Below, piece after piece: positions 30,165 through 41,371 of a stretch of DNA of 64,000 nucleotides (position 1 is its first letter; every line of letters begins with the position of its first letter). The stretch spans positions 112,365-176,364 of the forward strand of contig LSRX01000289.1 in the NCBI GenBank assembly GCA_001939145.1. The letters are read 5' to 3'. Source of the DNA: Symbiodinium microadriaticum (lineage: Eukaryota > Sar > Dinophyceae > Suessiales > Symbiodiniaceae). Made by a program: the position numbers and the translations under genes. The notes below the pieces were generated by a model that saw only the letters and a list, made by a program, of their open reading frames with translations, did no database searches and was not told the origin of the DNA.

Positions 30165-30265
30165 AAGGCTCCATGTACTCATATAGTATATACTTAGACC
30201 TTAAAGGGGTTCCTATATAGGTACTTTAGGGTCTAAGTATATACTATATGGGTACATGGAGCCTT
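30165..30265. mobile_element. Foldback family C, copy 2 (near-perfect hairpin)
   Basis: AAGGCTCCATGTAC faces GTACATGGAGCCTT, and the inner arm ATATAGTATATACTTAGACC faces its reverse complement at 30231-30250. Only about 25 bp in the middle is unpaired. It is the strongest cruciform-forming sequence in the window. Confidence 0.87.
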
Positions 30266-30444
30266 TGGGAAGGCCCTCTGTCGTCACTTTGCCCGGGAGA
30301 GAGCTTGTGTAAAGCAAGGTGTACGGCAACTGTAGTGGGGTTTCGCATTCTCTCCAAATGTATCTGCCAAAAGCCGATGCACTTGCTCCCGGTCTTTGGC
30401 CATTTCAGCCATCTTTTTCACTGTTGTTCCCTAAACCCTAAACC

Positions 30445-30803
30445 CTAGTGACTGGCTGTCCCCTCTCCATGGGCCGCCAGGCAGCAGCCCAGGAATCTTT
30501 GCCATACCGCTCGGATGTCCACGCCGTCGTAGAGGTGCCAGGCGTGCTGCAATTCGAGCGCGGCTGGTGTGCGATTGCCTCTTATTCACTGCAGCCAAGA
30601 TACAAATGGAGACTCAGGCGGAGCTTCCCGTCGGGCCCCCTGAGACTGAGCTCCATCAAGCTGTCGAAAACGGCCTCCGGAGCCTGGATGTCTTTCAAAA
30701 TCTCCATGCAAACGTCTTCCAGCAGCGCTGTCGCTTCGGACTCCGAGCCGGAGCCGGCGGCGCTCTCCGGGACGTAGTCCGCATTGGAGAACGAGGCCCC
30801 ACC
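30445..30803 (-). CDS. Two exon-like blocks of one probable gene fragment
   Basis: Block 1 starts at a TTGGCAG|G boundary (30803) and reads GGASFSNADYVPESAAGSGS, then LLEDVCMEILKDIQAPEAVF and SLRGPDGKLRLSL, to about 30600. Block 2 is in another frame (about 30565-30445) and reads LELQHAWHLYDGVDIRAVWQ, then RFLGCCLAAHG, ending at a TAG at 30445-30447. The frame change between them fits a short intron or an indel. Both are GC-rich and protein-like. The plus-strand ORFs over the same bases look like antisense shadows. The product is unrecognised; block 1 resembles a regulatory linker followed by a helical segment. Confidence 0.5.
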
Positions 30804-30959
30804 CTGCCAAAGTCGGCATCTATTATCCCCAAGACAAGAGTGAATACTGAATTGCAAGCAAGGTTGAAACTTAAATTTCCCTGGTCCCAAGCCTCGTCGT
30901 CTTGGCAATCTTGCCCGTGAGCTTGGACACAAGTTCATGAAGGTTCCCTCTGGATCCGA

Positions 30960-32120
30960 TACTACGGCCCCAGAAAAGCACACAAGCACAACCCTAAACC
31001 CTAAAATCAGAGGAGGGATCTCCCATGTAAACACCGCTTGCAATGAAGCCCAATAGCATAGGGCTAGGGAAAGCCTTGCAAAAAGGCTTGTGCTTATGTC
31101 CGTGTTGGGTCCCGTAGAGACGAACCCAACCTCCCCATAAAGTGAGAAGTGCTGCCAAGCTCGTTTAGAGTTTAGGGTTTTAGGACTTGTTTAAAACCCT
31201 AAACCCCTAAACCCTAAACCCTAAACCCTACCACTAAACCCTGAACCCTTTTTAGGGTTTAGGGCTTTAGGGTTTGGGGGTTTCGGGTCTCCCACTGGGC
31301 TTTTCTCGTGCAAGTAGCCAAGGCCCTGCAACACGATGTACTGTTGATGATACAAATCCTGCATTACCGTTTAGACCCTAACCTATGGGAATTAGGGTAT
31401 ATTCCCTATTATGGGCAATGCATGATTTTTTTTCTCAACCGTAGGTTATGAGCCCTTGTTCATCACAAAAGCCATCGTAGGTACACGTTCAAACCCGAAA
31501 CCTGAAACCCTAAAGTCCTAAACCCCCAAACCCTACACCGTTCCAAAATCCTAAACCCTACACCCGAAAACCCTAATCCCTAAACTCTATAGATCGTTTT
31601 AAAGGAACCCTATAGATCCCTCTAGAAGGAACCCTAAAGCCCTAAAACCCTAAAACCTTAACTCCAAACCCTAGCGGCATCCGCTCCAAAACTGAAATCA
31701 CCGCCAGATCCACGCCCCCGTTCTGGGCGGAGTAGTGCCTCTTTTCGGAATGCAGCGCAGCGGGGTGGAGCTTATTGGGTCGAAAGGTCTGATGTAGGGG
31801 CCTTAAACTTAAAGGGTTTAGGGCTTTAGGGTTTTAGGCTTTAGGGCTTTAGGGCTTTAAGGTTTAGGGTTTGGGGTGCAGGGCTTAGGGTCTAATTATG
31901 CAGCATGCTTTGATGCCCTGAACGCGGGCTATGAACAGCTAATAGAGGGGTCGCCCAAACACCCAAAAAGCTCAGGTTGTCTAGGGGCAGATAAAATATT
32001 CCGCAACATCGTGGGATCCTATTCATGGCGCACCAGCATCAGCGGATACAAGCAATATTATCGTGAACCCAAAAAACAGTTACGGCGTAGATGGGCGTAA
32101 GGTTTAGTTAGGGTTTCGGA
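30960..32120. repeat. Telomere-like mosaic
   Basis: CCCTAAA at 31195-31240, TTTAGGG at 31245-31280 and 31805-31885, CCCTAAA at 31490-31670. A weak plus-strand ORF at 31876-32100 (YKQYYREPKKQLRRRWA) has no recognised product. Confidence 0.75.
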
Positions 32121-32300
32121 TCCCACACCTCTGAAAAGGCTTTTGAGCCCATCTCCACCTCCCCACCTGCGCATGGAATGCAAAGGACATCTTCAGCATC
32201 GCGATATGGAAGTGAAACCCTAAGCCCGAACCCAAAAAAACTTTCCGAGACAAACTGCTCAAGCGTTGAAGTTTCTGGTTGCGAAGGTCCGAGCTTTAGG
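32120..32300 (-). other. Weak exon-like patch
   Basis: A minus frame reads RDAEDVLCIPCAGGEVEMGS, then KAFSEVWDP; farther upstream it reads SQPETSTLEQFVSESF. The frames join through a repeat-like GFGLRV stretch. Possibly two short coding fragments. Confidence 0.27.
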
Positions 32301-32377
32301 GCGCTGGGATGCGCTGGGAATATAGGGGCCTGGGCCTTAATGATTAGAATGGGGTTTTGGGCCATGATACTATAATA

Positions 32378-32484
32378 CCCTAAGGGTCCATGTAGCCAAA
32401 TAGGTATACATAGGCCCCAAAGTACCCAAATAGGGACTACTTTAAGGCCAAAGTATATCCATTTGGGTACATGGACCCTTAGGG
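32378..32484. mobile_element. Foldback family C, copy 3
   Basis: CCCTAAGGGTCCATGTA faces TACATGGACCCTTAGGG. Inner arms CCAAATAGGTATAC and GTATATCCATTTGG pair imperfectly. Same family as 20131 and 30165. Confidence 0.82.
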
Positions 32485-32807
32485 ATAAGTATAACAAGGA
32501 ACCCCGTATTGGTATAATTATTCAGGCCCGTATTTTATGCGAGCTAAAGGTGTGCATGGTTGTTTGAGGTGGGGTATCCCAGAACTCCCACAAGACCTTG
32601 AACCGGGATCCGCTAAGATGTCCTGCGCCCTACACCCCCTACGTGCAACAAGCAGTAAACCCTAACTAAAGCCTAAACCCTTAAACCCCTGAACCCTACA
32701 AGACTATTGTGAGACGACCAGGCATGTACAACAACGAAGTATTCTGAAGTATTCTGGCGCCAAGACGCCGAATTCCTAAAAACCTTCTTGTGTCCAGCAG
32801 CCTCTGC

Positions 32808-32970
32808 CTATGTCTGGTGTCGAGTTCGGAACTGCCGGAAGTCTAAGAGCGCATTCTCTGCCACGTCTTCGACACAGTTTGCTTCGAACATGAACTGGAG
32901 CTGGAGTTCTTGAAATGTGGCACGGCCTCGAGCTGGTGATCGGCTTCTTGAAGCGGCCCGTCCATCATTT
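32808..32970 (-). CDS. Probable 3' exon with RS-type motif, unrecognised
   Basis: At the 5' edge (32970) is TTCTACAG|A, a fair 3' splice site. The frame reads DGRAASRSRSPARGRATFQE, then LQFMFEANCVEDVAENALLD and ends FRTRHQT with a TGA/TAG at 32808. The Arg/Ser motif (SRSRSPARGR) resembles those of RNA-binding or splicing-related proteins, but such motifs are widespread and do not define function. Codons upstream of the site are repeat-derived (LGFRVQG) and not part of the exon. Confidence 0.43.
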
Positions 32971-33059
32971 CTGTAGAACAGGCTCAAACCCTGAACCCTA
33001 AACCCTAAACTCCTAAACCCTATAAAGCAGCCTCTGCATAAACCCCAGACCCTGAATCC

Positions 33060-33220
33060 TAGATGGCAGCTTAAGTCAAACACTGAATCCCAAACGAAAC
33101 CCCAAACTTCCCCAAACCCTAAACCCTAAACCCCTAGACCCAAAACCCCTAGATGGCAGCTTAAGTCAAACACTGAATCCCAAACGAAACCCCAAACTTC
33201 CCCAAACCCTAAACCCTAAA
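33060..33220. repeat. 90-bp tandem duplication
   Basis: TAGATGGCAGCTTAAGTCAA and the following sequence through CTTCCCCAAACCCTAAACCC occur twice, 90 bp apart, with a CCCTAGACCCAAAA spacer. The copies look identical, so the event is recent or maintained. Confidence 0.85.
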
Positions 33221-33579
33221 CGGCCTAAGTGGAGATGGGGCTTCCTGGCGTTAGGATGGGTTTAGGGGTGAGGGTGTAAGAGTTCGTATAGTTTCGAGTT
33301 CAGAAACGAGTCATTAAACCGCAAAGAGAAAGATCTAAAGCCCTAAACAATGCAGAGGGTTTAGGGTTTCGGGTTTAGGGTTTTAGGCCCTAAACCCAAG
33401 CCCTAAACAAATCCAAAGTACAACCTGGAACCCTGAAAGCCACAAATCCTGACTTCAGGGGACAAAACCGCAGGGACCGATCCCACCGGGGGCGGGACAC
33501 TCTTTCGCGCAACTGCTTCAAAGTGTTGGACATGGGAGCGCACCTCGATGGCTGAGGATACCCTGACACAAAGGGCACT

Positions 33580-33768
33580 AAGTAGCTCTATACCCTAAAC
33601 ACTAACTAAGCCCTAAGCCATTTTTCGGGGAACTTACCTCTGCCATAGTAGTAACCTAATGAAAATACCTACTAACCAAGTAGCTACATACCCTAAACAC
33701 TAAAGCCTAAGCCCTTAAAAGGGGTACTTACCCCTACCATAAATAGTAACTTCTACTGTACTCTTAAT
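33580..33768. repeat. Diverged 99-bp tandem repeat
   Basis: AAGTAGCT(C/A)(T/A)TACCCTAAACACTAA starts at 33580 and again at 33679, each followed by a CTTACC(T/C)C...CCATA segment. Confidence 0.65.
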
Positions 33769-33839
33769 ACCCTACGTCCTACTGTGCAGGTCTGAGGACC
33801 CTTTGGGCGAACCATCTTGAACCCTAAATCTTAAGCCGT

Positions 33840-34597
33840 AAGCTCTACACTCTGGGTTTAGGGTTTAGGGTTTAGGGTCTATTACGCTAAGTTCTGCCGC
33901 TGAACTCGAAACCCGAAAACCTGAAAACGAACTCTAAACTACCCAACACTCTCAACCTTAACCCTGGGCCTGCAACCTAAAGGGCTAAAGCCCAAAATTC
34001 CATGTCCTGGAAACCAACTTTAATGATCCAAATGGTTGATGATCCAAATGGCAAAGTCCCGGGCCCTTTGCACAACGGCCTTTGAAGAACACCGAAACCA
34101 CAAACTCCAGACCCTAAAAGCCCGAAACTCCTCCAAACCCAGCCGAAGCACTCCAAGAATACGTCGCCACCATGGCCACCATCACCGCCATCTGGGCCCA
34201 TGTTGGGCATGTGCCTTGCAGTCGTGTGGGGGTGATAAGTGTAGGGCCTGGGTAAATCCTACATTCAAACCCTAAAAGCCCTACACCCTAAACCTTAAAC
34301 CCTAAACCCCTAAACCCTAAACCCCTACACCCTAAACCCTAAACCCTACACCCTAAAACCCTAAAACCCTAACACCCTAAAACCCTAACACCCTAAACCC
34401 CTAAACCCCTAAACCCTAAACCCCTAACCCGGCACCATGCCCGCACCATGCCCGCCCCCTCCCCAGAACTCCACGCTGGACCCGAGACCCAAGACGCAAA
34501 GCATCGCAAAGCCCTCAAGCCGAACCTCCCAAAAATCCCGAGACGCCTTGGGAGAAAAAAAGAAACGCCGAGCAGCAACGGTTTAGGGTTTAGGGTT
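33840..34597. repeat. Telomere-like mosaic ending at an N
   Basis: TTTAGGG at 33853-33885 and CCCTAAA arrays at 34265-34425. A minus ORF at 34578-34393 is repeat-derived at its end. Two short ORFs at 33977-34275 overlap on opposite strands and are not supportable. Confidence 0.75.
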
Positions 34598-34598
34598 N
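34598..34598. other. Ambiguous base N at a head-to-head telomere junction
   Basis: The only N in the window. The sequence reads TTTAGGGTT, N, AACCCTAAA. It marks a gap or a failed consensus exactly at the start of the large duplication. Confidence 0.95.
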
Positions 34599-35591
34599 AA
34601 CCCTAAACCCTAAGCCCTAACACCCTTTTGGAGCTCAGGTTCCGGGCTTCAACGTTACGGATAAAGGGCTCTAAGGATCAACACACGTGAACTAGCTTCT
34701 ATCGGTTTTTAGGGTTTAGGGGTTTAGGGTTTAGGGGTTTAGGGCTATCGAGGCCAGCATCTCTAAAACTCCGACACTCTAAGCCATACAGCCAGAAGCT
34801 GCAGTCCAAACTGCAACCGTCAACGTCTCAATGCTACCCCGTTTAGAGGAAGACCCTGATAGTAGCGTTCTCATTCCTATCGTTGTCATGCCCTTTCTAA
34901 TACCAGCTATAACACAAACAGTCAAACCTAAACTATGAGTCCTGTAAATAAACCTTGCCCACTCATTCCCTGACTATGAATTGCAAACATTATTCACTAT
35001 TTCCTTTGGTGCCCAGTGCCCAAGCCTTGCACCTAAACTTAGGGGGTTTAGGGTTTATGGCTCTAGAATGGTTTAAAGTTTCAATTTTCCACAGGCCCAC
35101 CGGCTCGCGTATCTGAAATTTCGATCTCGTGCCGCCATCGAACACCCCCAAAGGGTCCTAAGTACCTGCATGAGGGATACGTACTCACACATATCCAACC
35201 CTTTATAATAATTCCTATTATCGAGAATACCCGAATCCCTAAACCCTAAACCCTAAAATAAGGAATTTTGGGGGCCTGCGGCCTAACTCCCTACACCCTT
35301 GATTTGGCCCTCAGGATGCCGAGCGACAGAGTCGGCTGGGGCGCGGTTCTTCGGAGCTTAGGGTTGAGGGTTTAACCCCAAAACCTAAATTCTAAAACCC
35401 TAAACCCAAACCCGATACCAGACCCAATAGACCCTATTAGCACCTATACCCAAGCCGCCTCGTTGCAGACTCTATGCTGACGTCGGCGGCAAAAGGTAAT
35501 GCAGGATTTAGATCATCAACAGTAGGTCCGTGGACTCATGAGTTCGGTCAAACCCGTGGCCATGCTTGACCGCTGTCAAGCTTAATTTAAC

Positions 35592-36014
35592 TTACCATAA
35601 TGCGGAGGGATATCGCGTAAGTACTAGGGTTTCCTGATTATAGTAGCTTAGCTGAAATTCCTTCTGAGGAGTTCTTGCAAGCTCCTGGAGGCCGCCATGG
35701 AGCCGGATTAGGGTTTGGGGTTTAAGGTTCTGCTCCAGAGCCTTCGTCCGAAGGCGACGCATGCGCTGGAACACTAGCAAGGAATATAAAAAGATGTTTG
35801 AAGAGGCCTGAATCCAGTCGACAAGGGTATCCAGATGTTCGGCTCGTGAAAAGCGAGCCACGAACATGCTCTTTTGCTCTTCCGCGGAGATTTCCCTGTG
35901 ACAGAATTTTGCAAGTGCCGGAAACCAAAGCTGAGGAACACTGTCGAGCCTGGCCATGTAGGACATGTTGCTCTGCAGCGGAGTCCCGGCGAGCTTCACG
36001 TGCCTTGCAACATC
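35592..36014 (-). CDS. Exon-like ORF, unrecognised (duplicated copy 1)
   Basis: This is the longest clean island ORF (about 140 codons). At the 5' edge (36014) is GAGGATGCAG|G, matching the AG|G pattern. The frame reads DVARHVKLAGTPLQSNMSYM, then LWFPALAKFCHREISAEEQK, SMFVARFSRAEHLDTLVDWI and SSNIFLYSLLVFQRMRRLRT. A degenerate telomere motif is embedded at about 35708-35730, and protein-like sequence resumes after it (GGLQELARTPQKEFQLSYY), so two exons around a repeat-filled gap are possible. AGTPLQSN recalls SNF2 helicase motif III, but the flanking residues do not fit, so no assignment is made. Confidence 0.5.
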   Translation of the reverse strand, partial: DVARHVKLAGTPLQSNMSYMARLDSVPQLWFPALAKFCHREISAEEQKSMFVARFSRAEHLDTLVDWIQASSNIFLYSLLVFQRMRRLRTKALEQNLKPQTLIRLHGGLQELARTPQKEFQLSYYNQETLVLTRYPSALW

Positions 36015-36984
36015 CTGCATCCTCAGCCTCAAACCCTAGCCCCTAGACCCTGCTAATCCCAAAGCCCATAATCCTTATGTAAAACTCTGCAGTAAAACAT
36101 CCTGAAATCTCGAACCTAACCTCTAAACTGCTAGTCCTAAACCTTAAACCAGAAGCCCTAAACCCTAAACCCTACACCCCTAAGCCCCAAAGCCCTTAAA
36201 GGAACCCTATAAACGCTAAGCCCTATAGATCCCTTTAAAGGAACCCTAAGCCCTAAAAACCCTACAACCACAACCATCTTTCGTGACCTCTTCGAGCTGC
36301 CTCATCCTAGAGAGGGTGGTTGACTGCACATGCTTCTTCCAAGACCCAAAGGTAGGCCTCCTTTAAATTCTTAAAGGCTTCTCAAAACGCCCTTAGGATT
36401 TAGGGTTTAGGGCTTAGGGTTTAGGGTAAAGGGGTTGCTACAGGGGCTTCTACAAGGGTTGTATGAGATAAGGGTCCTGAACATTGAAATAGGGATTCGG
36501 CTATACTATAGTCTATGTACAGTAATTAGGAACCCCAAGTAGTAGTACTACTTAATCCTAAACTCTAAACCCTAAACCCTGAACCCTAAACCCTAAACCC
36601 CAAACCCTAAACTCTAAACTCTAAACCTGAACCCTGAACCCGAATTGAAACACTTCTACTGCCCTTAAAGATCCCCCAAAGGAACCCTAAAAACCATAGC
36701 AGTACTAAATCTTCTGCCTTCTAAAGCAAGCCCCCCGTTTAGTGTTCAGGAAAGGGTTTAAGGGTTTCGGCTTTATGGGGGCTAGGGTTTCAGGGTTTGG
36801 TGCTTAAGGGGGCTTGGGGTTTAGCGGATTAGAGCTTGGGACAATCAAGTCCGAAGTCAGGAGATGCATCGTAAGTACGTTGACGTGATGGGCCACTAGA
36901 AGCTCCGCGTCAGATCGTGAGAGATGCATCGGCAAGCCGAACGACCAGTGAACCACCCTCCAATCCCCCAAGCCAAAAGCTATT

Positions 36985-37225
36985 AGAGGTTCGGAATTCT
37001 GGGTTCAGGCGACTCCTCATGCGTTGCCAAGCCACTTCTCTCGATGAAAGGACTTGCAGCCGTTTCCTGCCACAGTCTTCCAACCGAAATCACACCCACC
37101 CCATTGACATTGACTTCATGTTCTGTGTGCGGAGCAAATACGTATCCTTCGCCGACAAGTTAAACAGCAAATCTTCGATTGCCCATAGAGTCAGTGATTT
37201 GTATGGCCAGGATCGAGAATTAACC
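36985..37225 (-). other. Two short exon-like blocks (duplicated at 40450-40690)
   Basis: On the minus strand a block at about 37218-37105 reads LTLWAIEDLLFNLSAKDTYL. A second block starts at a GTGGCAG|G site (37066) and reads KRLQVLSSREVAWQRMRSRL, then NPEFRTS. They are in different frames about 35 bp apart. An ATG-started plus-strand ORF (36917-37264) spans the same bases, so the strand is unresolved. The same sequence recurs at +3,465. Confidence 0.3.
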
Positions 37226-37777
37226 CGGTCGAATCAAAACTACACCCTAAACCCTAAACCCTGAACCATAAACCCTAAACCATACACCCTAAACCCTAAA
37301 CCATAAACCCTAAACCCTAGACGCTCCAAAATGGTTTGTTGTGGAGCGAGAAAGGGAGTCAGAGCCCGACATCCTCAGCTCTACATCGTCGGAACATGAT
37401 ATGCGAAAATTAAGGACGAAATGACCCCCCAAAAGACCTTATAAAGTTCAGAAAATAGGGAATTATACCATTTGGGGATAGTTTTAAGGGTCATTTGGTC
37501 TTCAAGATGTGCATCTCCAATTTCGGAACTCCGCTCCCTCAGAAGGATTGTAGGGCATAGCTTGACATTTCAGGTCCTTCAGGAAGCGGTCTCCCTAAAC
37601 CCTAGGCCCTAAACCCTAAACCCTATAAACCCTAAACCCTCTATGAATCCGGGCTCCACGTAGGCCAAGTTTGGGATTCCCCAGTTCGTTGGGGTTAAAG
37701 GGGCTTCATCTTGACTCAAGCAATAGGATCGTTGTAGAAAAGACTCCAACAGAATATGAGAGAACGAACGAAAGATT

Positions 37778-37906
37778 CTACAAACTGGCACCCCTACACG
37801 GCCGAATCTTCTCCCCCGGGCCACTCCCTTCTGCCGCGCCTCCCTTGCCGGACTTCACGAAGATCTTGGCCACGTCCCAAAAAGCCCAACCAGGTTGATT
37901 CCACAT
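37778..37906 (-). CDS. Small ATG-started ORF, unrecognised (copy 1)
   Basis: A 42-aa ORF begins with ATG at 37906-37904 and ends TAG at 37780-37778. It reads MWNQPGWAFWDVAKIFVKSG, then a Gly-rich middle (GGAAEGSGPGEK) and IRPCRGASL. Third positions are G/C-rich and the residues look natural. Overlapping ORFs on both strands exist. The start region is repeated 75 bp away in the 37888-38001 duplication. Confidence 0.35.
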   Translation of the reverse strand: MWNQPGWAFWDVAKIFVKSGKGGAAEGSGPGEKIRPCRGASL

Positions 37907-38001
37907 AGTAATGCCCTGCAAGCAAGCTAAACCCTAAACCCTAAACACTAAACCCTAAACCCAACCAGGTTGATTCCACATAGTAATGCCCTGCAAGCAA
38001 G
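37888..38001. repeat. 75-bp direct repeat inside the large unit
   Basis: AACCAGGTTGATTCCACATA through the next CCCTAAA run recurs 75 bp later (37963), and likewise at 41353 and 41428. It forms the right-hand edge of the duplicated unit. Confidence 0.85.
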
Positions 38002-39056
38002 CTAAACCCTAAACCCTAAACACTAAACCCTAAACCCTAAACCCCTAAACCCGAAGCCCCTAAAACCCTAAACCCTAAGCCCTAACACCCTTTTGGAGCT
38101 CAGGTTCCGGGCTTCAACGTTACGGATAAAGGGCTCTAAGGATCAACACACGTGAACTAGCTTCTATCGGTTTTTAGGGTTTAGGGGTTTAGGGTTTAGG
38201 GGTTTAGGGCTATCGAGGCCAGCATCTCTAAAACTCCGACACTCTAAGCCATACAGCCAGAAGCTGCAGTCCAAACTGCAACCGTCAACGTCTCAATGCT
38301 ACCCCGTTTAGAGGAAGACCCTGATAGTAGCGTTCTCATTCCTATCGTTGTCATGCCCTTTCTAATACCAGCTATAACACAAACAGTCAAACCTAAACTA
38401 TGAGTCCTGTAAATAAACCTTGCCCACTCATTCCCTGACTATGAATTGCAAACATTATTCACTATTTCCTTTGGTGCCCAGTGCCCAAGCCTTGCACCTA
38501 AACTTAGGGGGTTTAGGGTTTATGGCTCTAGAATGGTTTAAAGTTTCAATTTTCCACAGGCCCACCGGCTCGCGTATCTGAAATTTCGATCTCGTGCCGC
38601 CATCGAACACCCCCAAAGGGTCCTAAGTACCTGCATGAGGGATACGTACTCACACATATCCAACCCTTTATAATAATTCCTATTATCGAGAATACCCGAA
38701 TCCCTAAACCCTAAACCCTAAAATAAGGAATTTTGGGGGCCTGCGGCCTAACTCCCTACACCCTTGATTTGGCCCTCAGGATGCCGAGCGACAGAGTCGG
38801 CTGGGGCGCGGTTCTTCGGAGCTTAGGGTTGAGGGTTTAACCCCAAAACCTAAATTCTAAAACCCTAAACCCAAACCCGATACCAGACCCAATAGACCCT
38901 ATTAGCACCTATACCCAAGCCGCCTCGTTGCAGACTCTATGCTGACGTCGGCGGCAAAAGGTAATGCAGGATTTAGATCATCAACAGTAGGTCCGTGGAC
39001 TCATGAGTTCGGTCAAACCCGTGGCCATGCTTGACCGCTGTCAAGCTTAATTTAAC

Positions 39057-39479
39057 TTACCATAATGCGGAGGGATATCGCGTAAGTACTAGGGTTTCCT
39101 GATTATAGTAGCTTAGCTGAAATTCCTTCTGAGGAGTTCTTGCAAGCTCCTGGAGGCCGCCATGGAGCCGGATTAGGGTTTGGGGTTTAAGGTTCTGCTC
39201 CAGAGCCTTCGTCCGAAGGCGACGCATGCGCTGGAACACTAGCAAGGAATATAAAAAGATGTTTGAAGAGGCCTGAATCCAGTCGACAAGGGTATCCAGA
39301 TGTTCGGCTCGTGAAAAGCGAGCCACGAACATGCTCTTTTGCTCTTCCGCGGAGATTTCCCTGTGACAGAATTTTGCAAGTGCCGGAAACCAAAGCTGAG
39401 GAACACTGTCGAGCCTGGCCATGTAGGACATGTTGCTCTGCAGCGGAGTCCCGGCGAGCTTCACGTGCCTTGCAACATC
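39057..39479 (-). CDS. Exon-like ORF, unrecognised (duplicated copy 2)
   Basis: Identical at protein level to the ORF at 35592-36014, offset by 3,465. The same AG|G edge and the same embedded telomere-like motif are present. The absence of any substitution means the copies give no information on selection. Confidence 0.5.
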   Translation of the reverse strand, partial: DVARHVKLAGTPLQSNMSYMARLDSVPQLWFPALAKFCHREISAEEQKSMFVARFSRAEHLDTLVDWIQASSNIFLYSLLVFQRMRRLRTKALEQNLKPQTLIRLHGGLQELARTPQKEFQLSYYNQETLVLTRYPSALW

Positions 39480-41242
39480 CTGCATCCTCAGCCTCAAACC
39501 CTAGCCCCTAGACCCTGCTAATCCCAAAGCCCATAATCCTTATGTAAAACTCTGCAGTAAAACATCCTGAAATCTCGAACCTAACCTCTAAACTGCTAGT
39601 CCTAAACCTTAAACCAGAAGCCCTAAACCCTAAACCCTACACCCCTAAGCCCCAAAGCCCTTAAAGGAACCCTATAAACGCTAAGCCCTATAGATCCCTT
39701 TAAAGGAACCCTAAGCCCTAAAAACCCTACAACCACAACCATCTTTCGTGACCTCTTCGAGCTGCCTCATCCTAGAGAGGGTGGTTGACTGCACATGCTT
39801 CTTCCAAGACCCAAAGGTAGGCCTCCTTTAAATTCTTAAAGGCTTCTCAAAACGCCCTTAGGATTTAGGGTTTAGGGCTTAGGGTTTAGGGTAAAGGGGT
39901 TGCTACAGGGGCTTCTACAAGGGTTGTATGAGATAAGGGTCCTGAACATTGAAATAGGGATTCGGCTATACTATAGTCTATGTACAGTAATTAGGAACCC
40001 CAAGTAGTAGTACTACTTAATCCTAAACTCTAAACCCTAAACCCTGAACCCTAAACCCTAAACCCCAAACCCTAAACTCTAAACTCTAAACCTGAACCCT
40101 GAACCCGAATTGAAACACTTCTACTGCCCTTAAAGATCCCCCAAAGGAACCCTAAAAACCATAGCAGTACTAAATCTTCTGCCTTCTAAAGCAAGCCCCC
40201 CGTTTAGTGTTCAGGAAAGGGTTTAAGGGTTTCGGCTTTATGGGGGCTAGGGTTTCAGGGTTTGGTGCTTAAGGGGGCTTGGGGTTTAGCGGATTAGAGC
40301 TTGGGACAATCAAGTCCGAAGTCAGGAGATGCATCGTAAGTACGTTGACGTGATGGGCCACTAGAAGCTCCGCGTCAGATCGTGAGAGATGCATCGGCAA
40401 GCCGAACGACCAGTGAACCACCCTCCAATCCCCCAAGCCAAAAGCTATTAGAGGTTCGGAATTCTGGGTTCAGGCGACTCCTCATGCGTTGCCAAGCCAC
40501 TTCTCTCGATGAAAGGACTTGCAGCCGTTTCCTGCCACAGTCTTCCAACCGAAATCACACCCACCCCATTGACATTGACTTCATGTTCTGTGTGCGGAGC
40601 AAATACGTATCCTTCGCCGACAAGTTAAACAGCAAATCTTCGATTGCCCATAGAGTCAGTGATTTGTATGGCCAGGATCGAGAATTAACCCGGTCGAATC
40701 AAAACTACACCCTAAACCCTAAACCCTGAACCATAAACCCTAAACCATACACCCTAAACCCTAAACCATAAACCCTAAACCCTAGACGCTCCAAAATGGT
40801 TTGTTGTGGAGCGAGAAAGGGAGTCAGAGCCCGACATCCTCAGCTCTACATCGTCGGAACATGATATGCGAAAATTAAGGACGAAATGACCCCCCAAAAG
40901 ACCTTATAAAGTTCAGAAAATAGGGAATTATACCATTTGGGGATAGTTTTAAGGGTCATTTGGTCTTCAAGATGTGCATCTCCAATTTCGGAACTCCGCT
41001 CCCTCAGAAGGATTGTAGGGCATAGCTTGACATTTCAGGTCCTTCAGGAAGCGGTCTCCCTAAACCCTAGGCCCTAAACCCTAAACCCTATAAACCCTAA
41101 ACCCTCTATGAATCCGGGCTCCACGTAGGCCAAGTTTGGGATTCCCCAGTTCGTTGGGGTTAAAGGGGCTTCATCTTGACTCAAGCAATAGGATCGTTGT
41201 AGAAAAGACTCCAACAGAATATGAGAGAACGAACGAAAGATT

Positions 41243-41371
41243 CTACAAACTGGCACCCCTACACGGCCGAATCTTCTCCCCCGGGCCACTCCCTTCTGCC
41301 GCGCCTCCCTTGCCGGACTTCACGAAGATCTTGGCCACGTCCCAAAAAGCCCAACCAGGTTGATTCCACAT
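41243..41371 (-). CDS. Small ATG-started ORF, unrecognised (copy 2)
   Basis: Identical copy of 37778-37906 at the 3,465-bp offset. Confidence 0.35.
   Translation of the reverse strand: MWNQPGWAFWDVAKIFVKSGKGGAAEGSGPGEKIRPCRGASL

Larger units (their letters stand above)
34599..38001. repeat. Large tandem duplication, copy 1 (3,403 bp)
   Basis: Bases 34599-38001 match 38064-41466 at a constant offset of 3,465; no difference was found in the parts compared, including all ORFs. The left boundary is the N at 34598. The right boundary is GCCCTGCAAGCAAG, after which copy 1 continues into CCCTAAA and copy 2 into unique sequence. The unit contains several exon-like islands and telomere-like tracts. 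Confidence 0.95.

Noticed and set aside
32808-33083. Full-length 91-aa protein including the GFRVWGLCRG part
   Set aside because: The N-terminal half is a translation of TTTAGGG-like sequence; only 32808-32970 is plausible as an exon. Recurrent GFRV, GLGF and NPKP strings mark repeat-derived residues throughout the window.
35900-36014. SNF2-type helicase motif (AGTPLQSN)
   Set aside because: Only the short motif matches; the following residues do not fit the family and no other helicase motif is visible.
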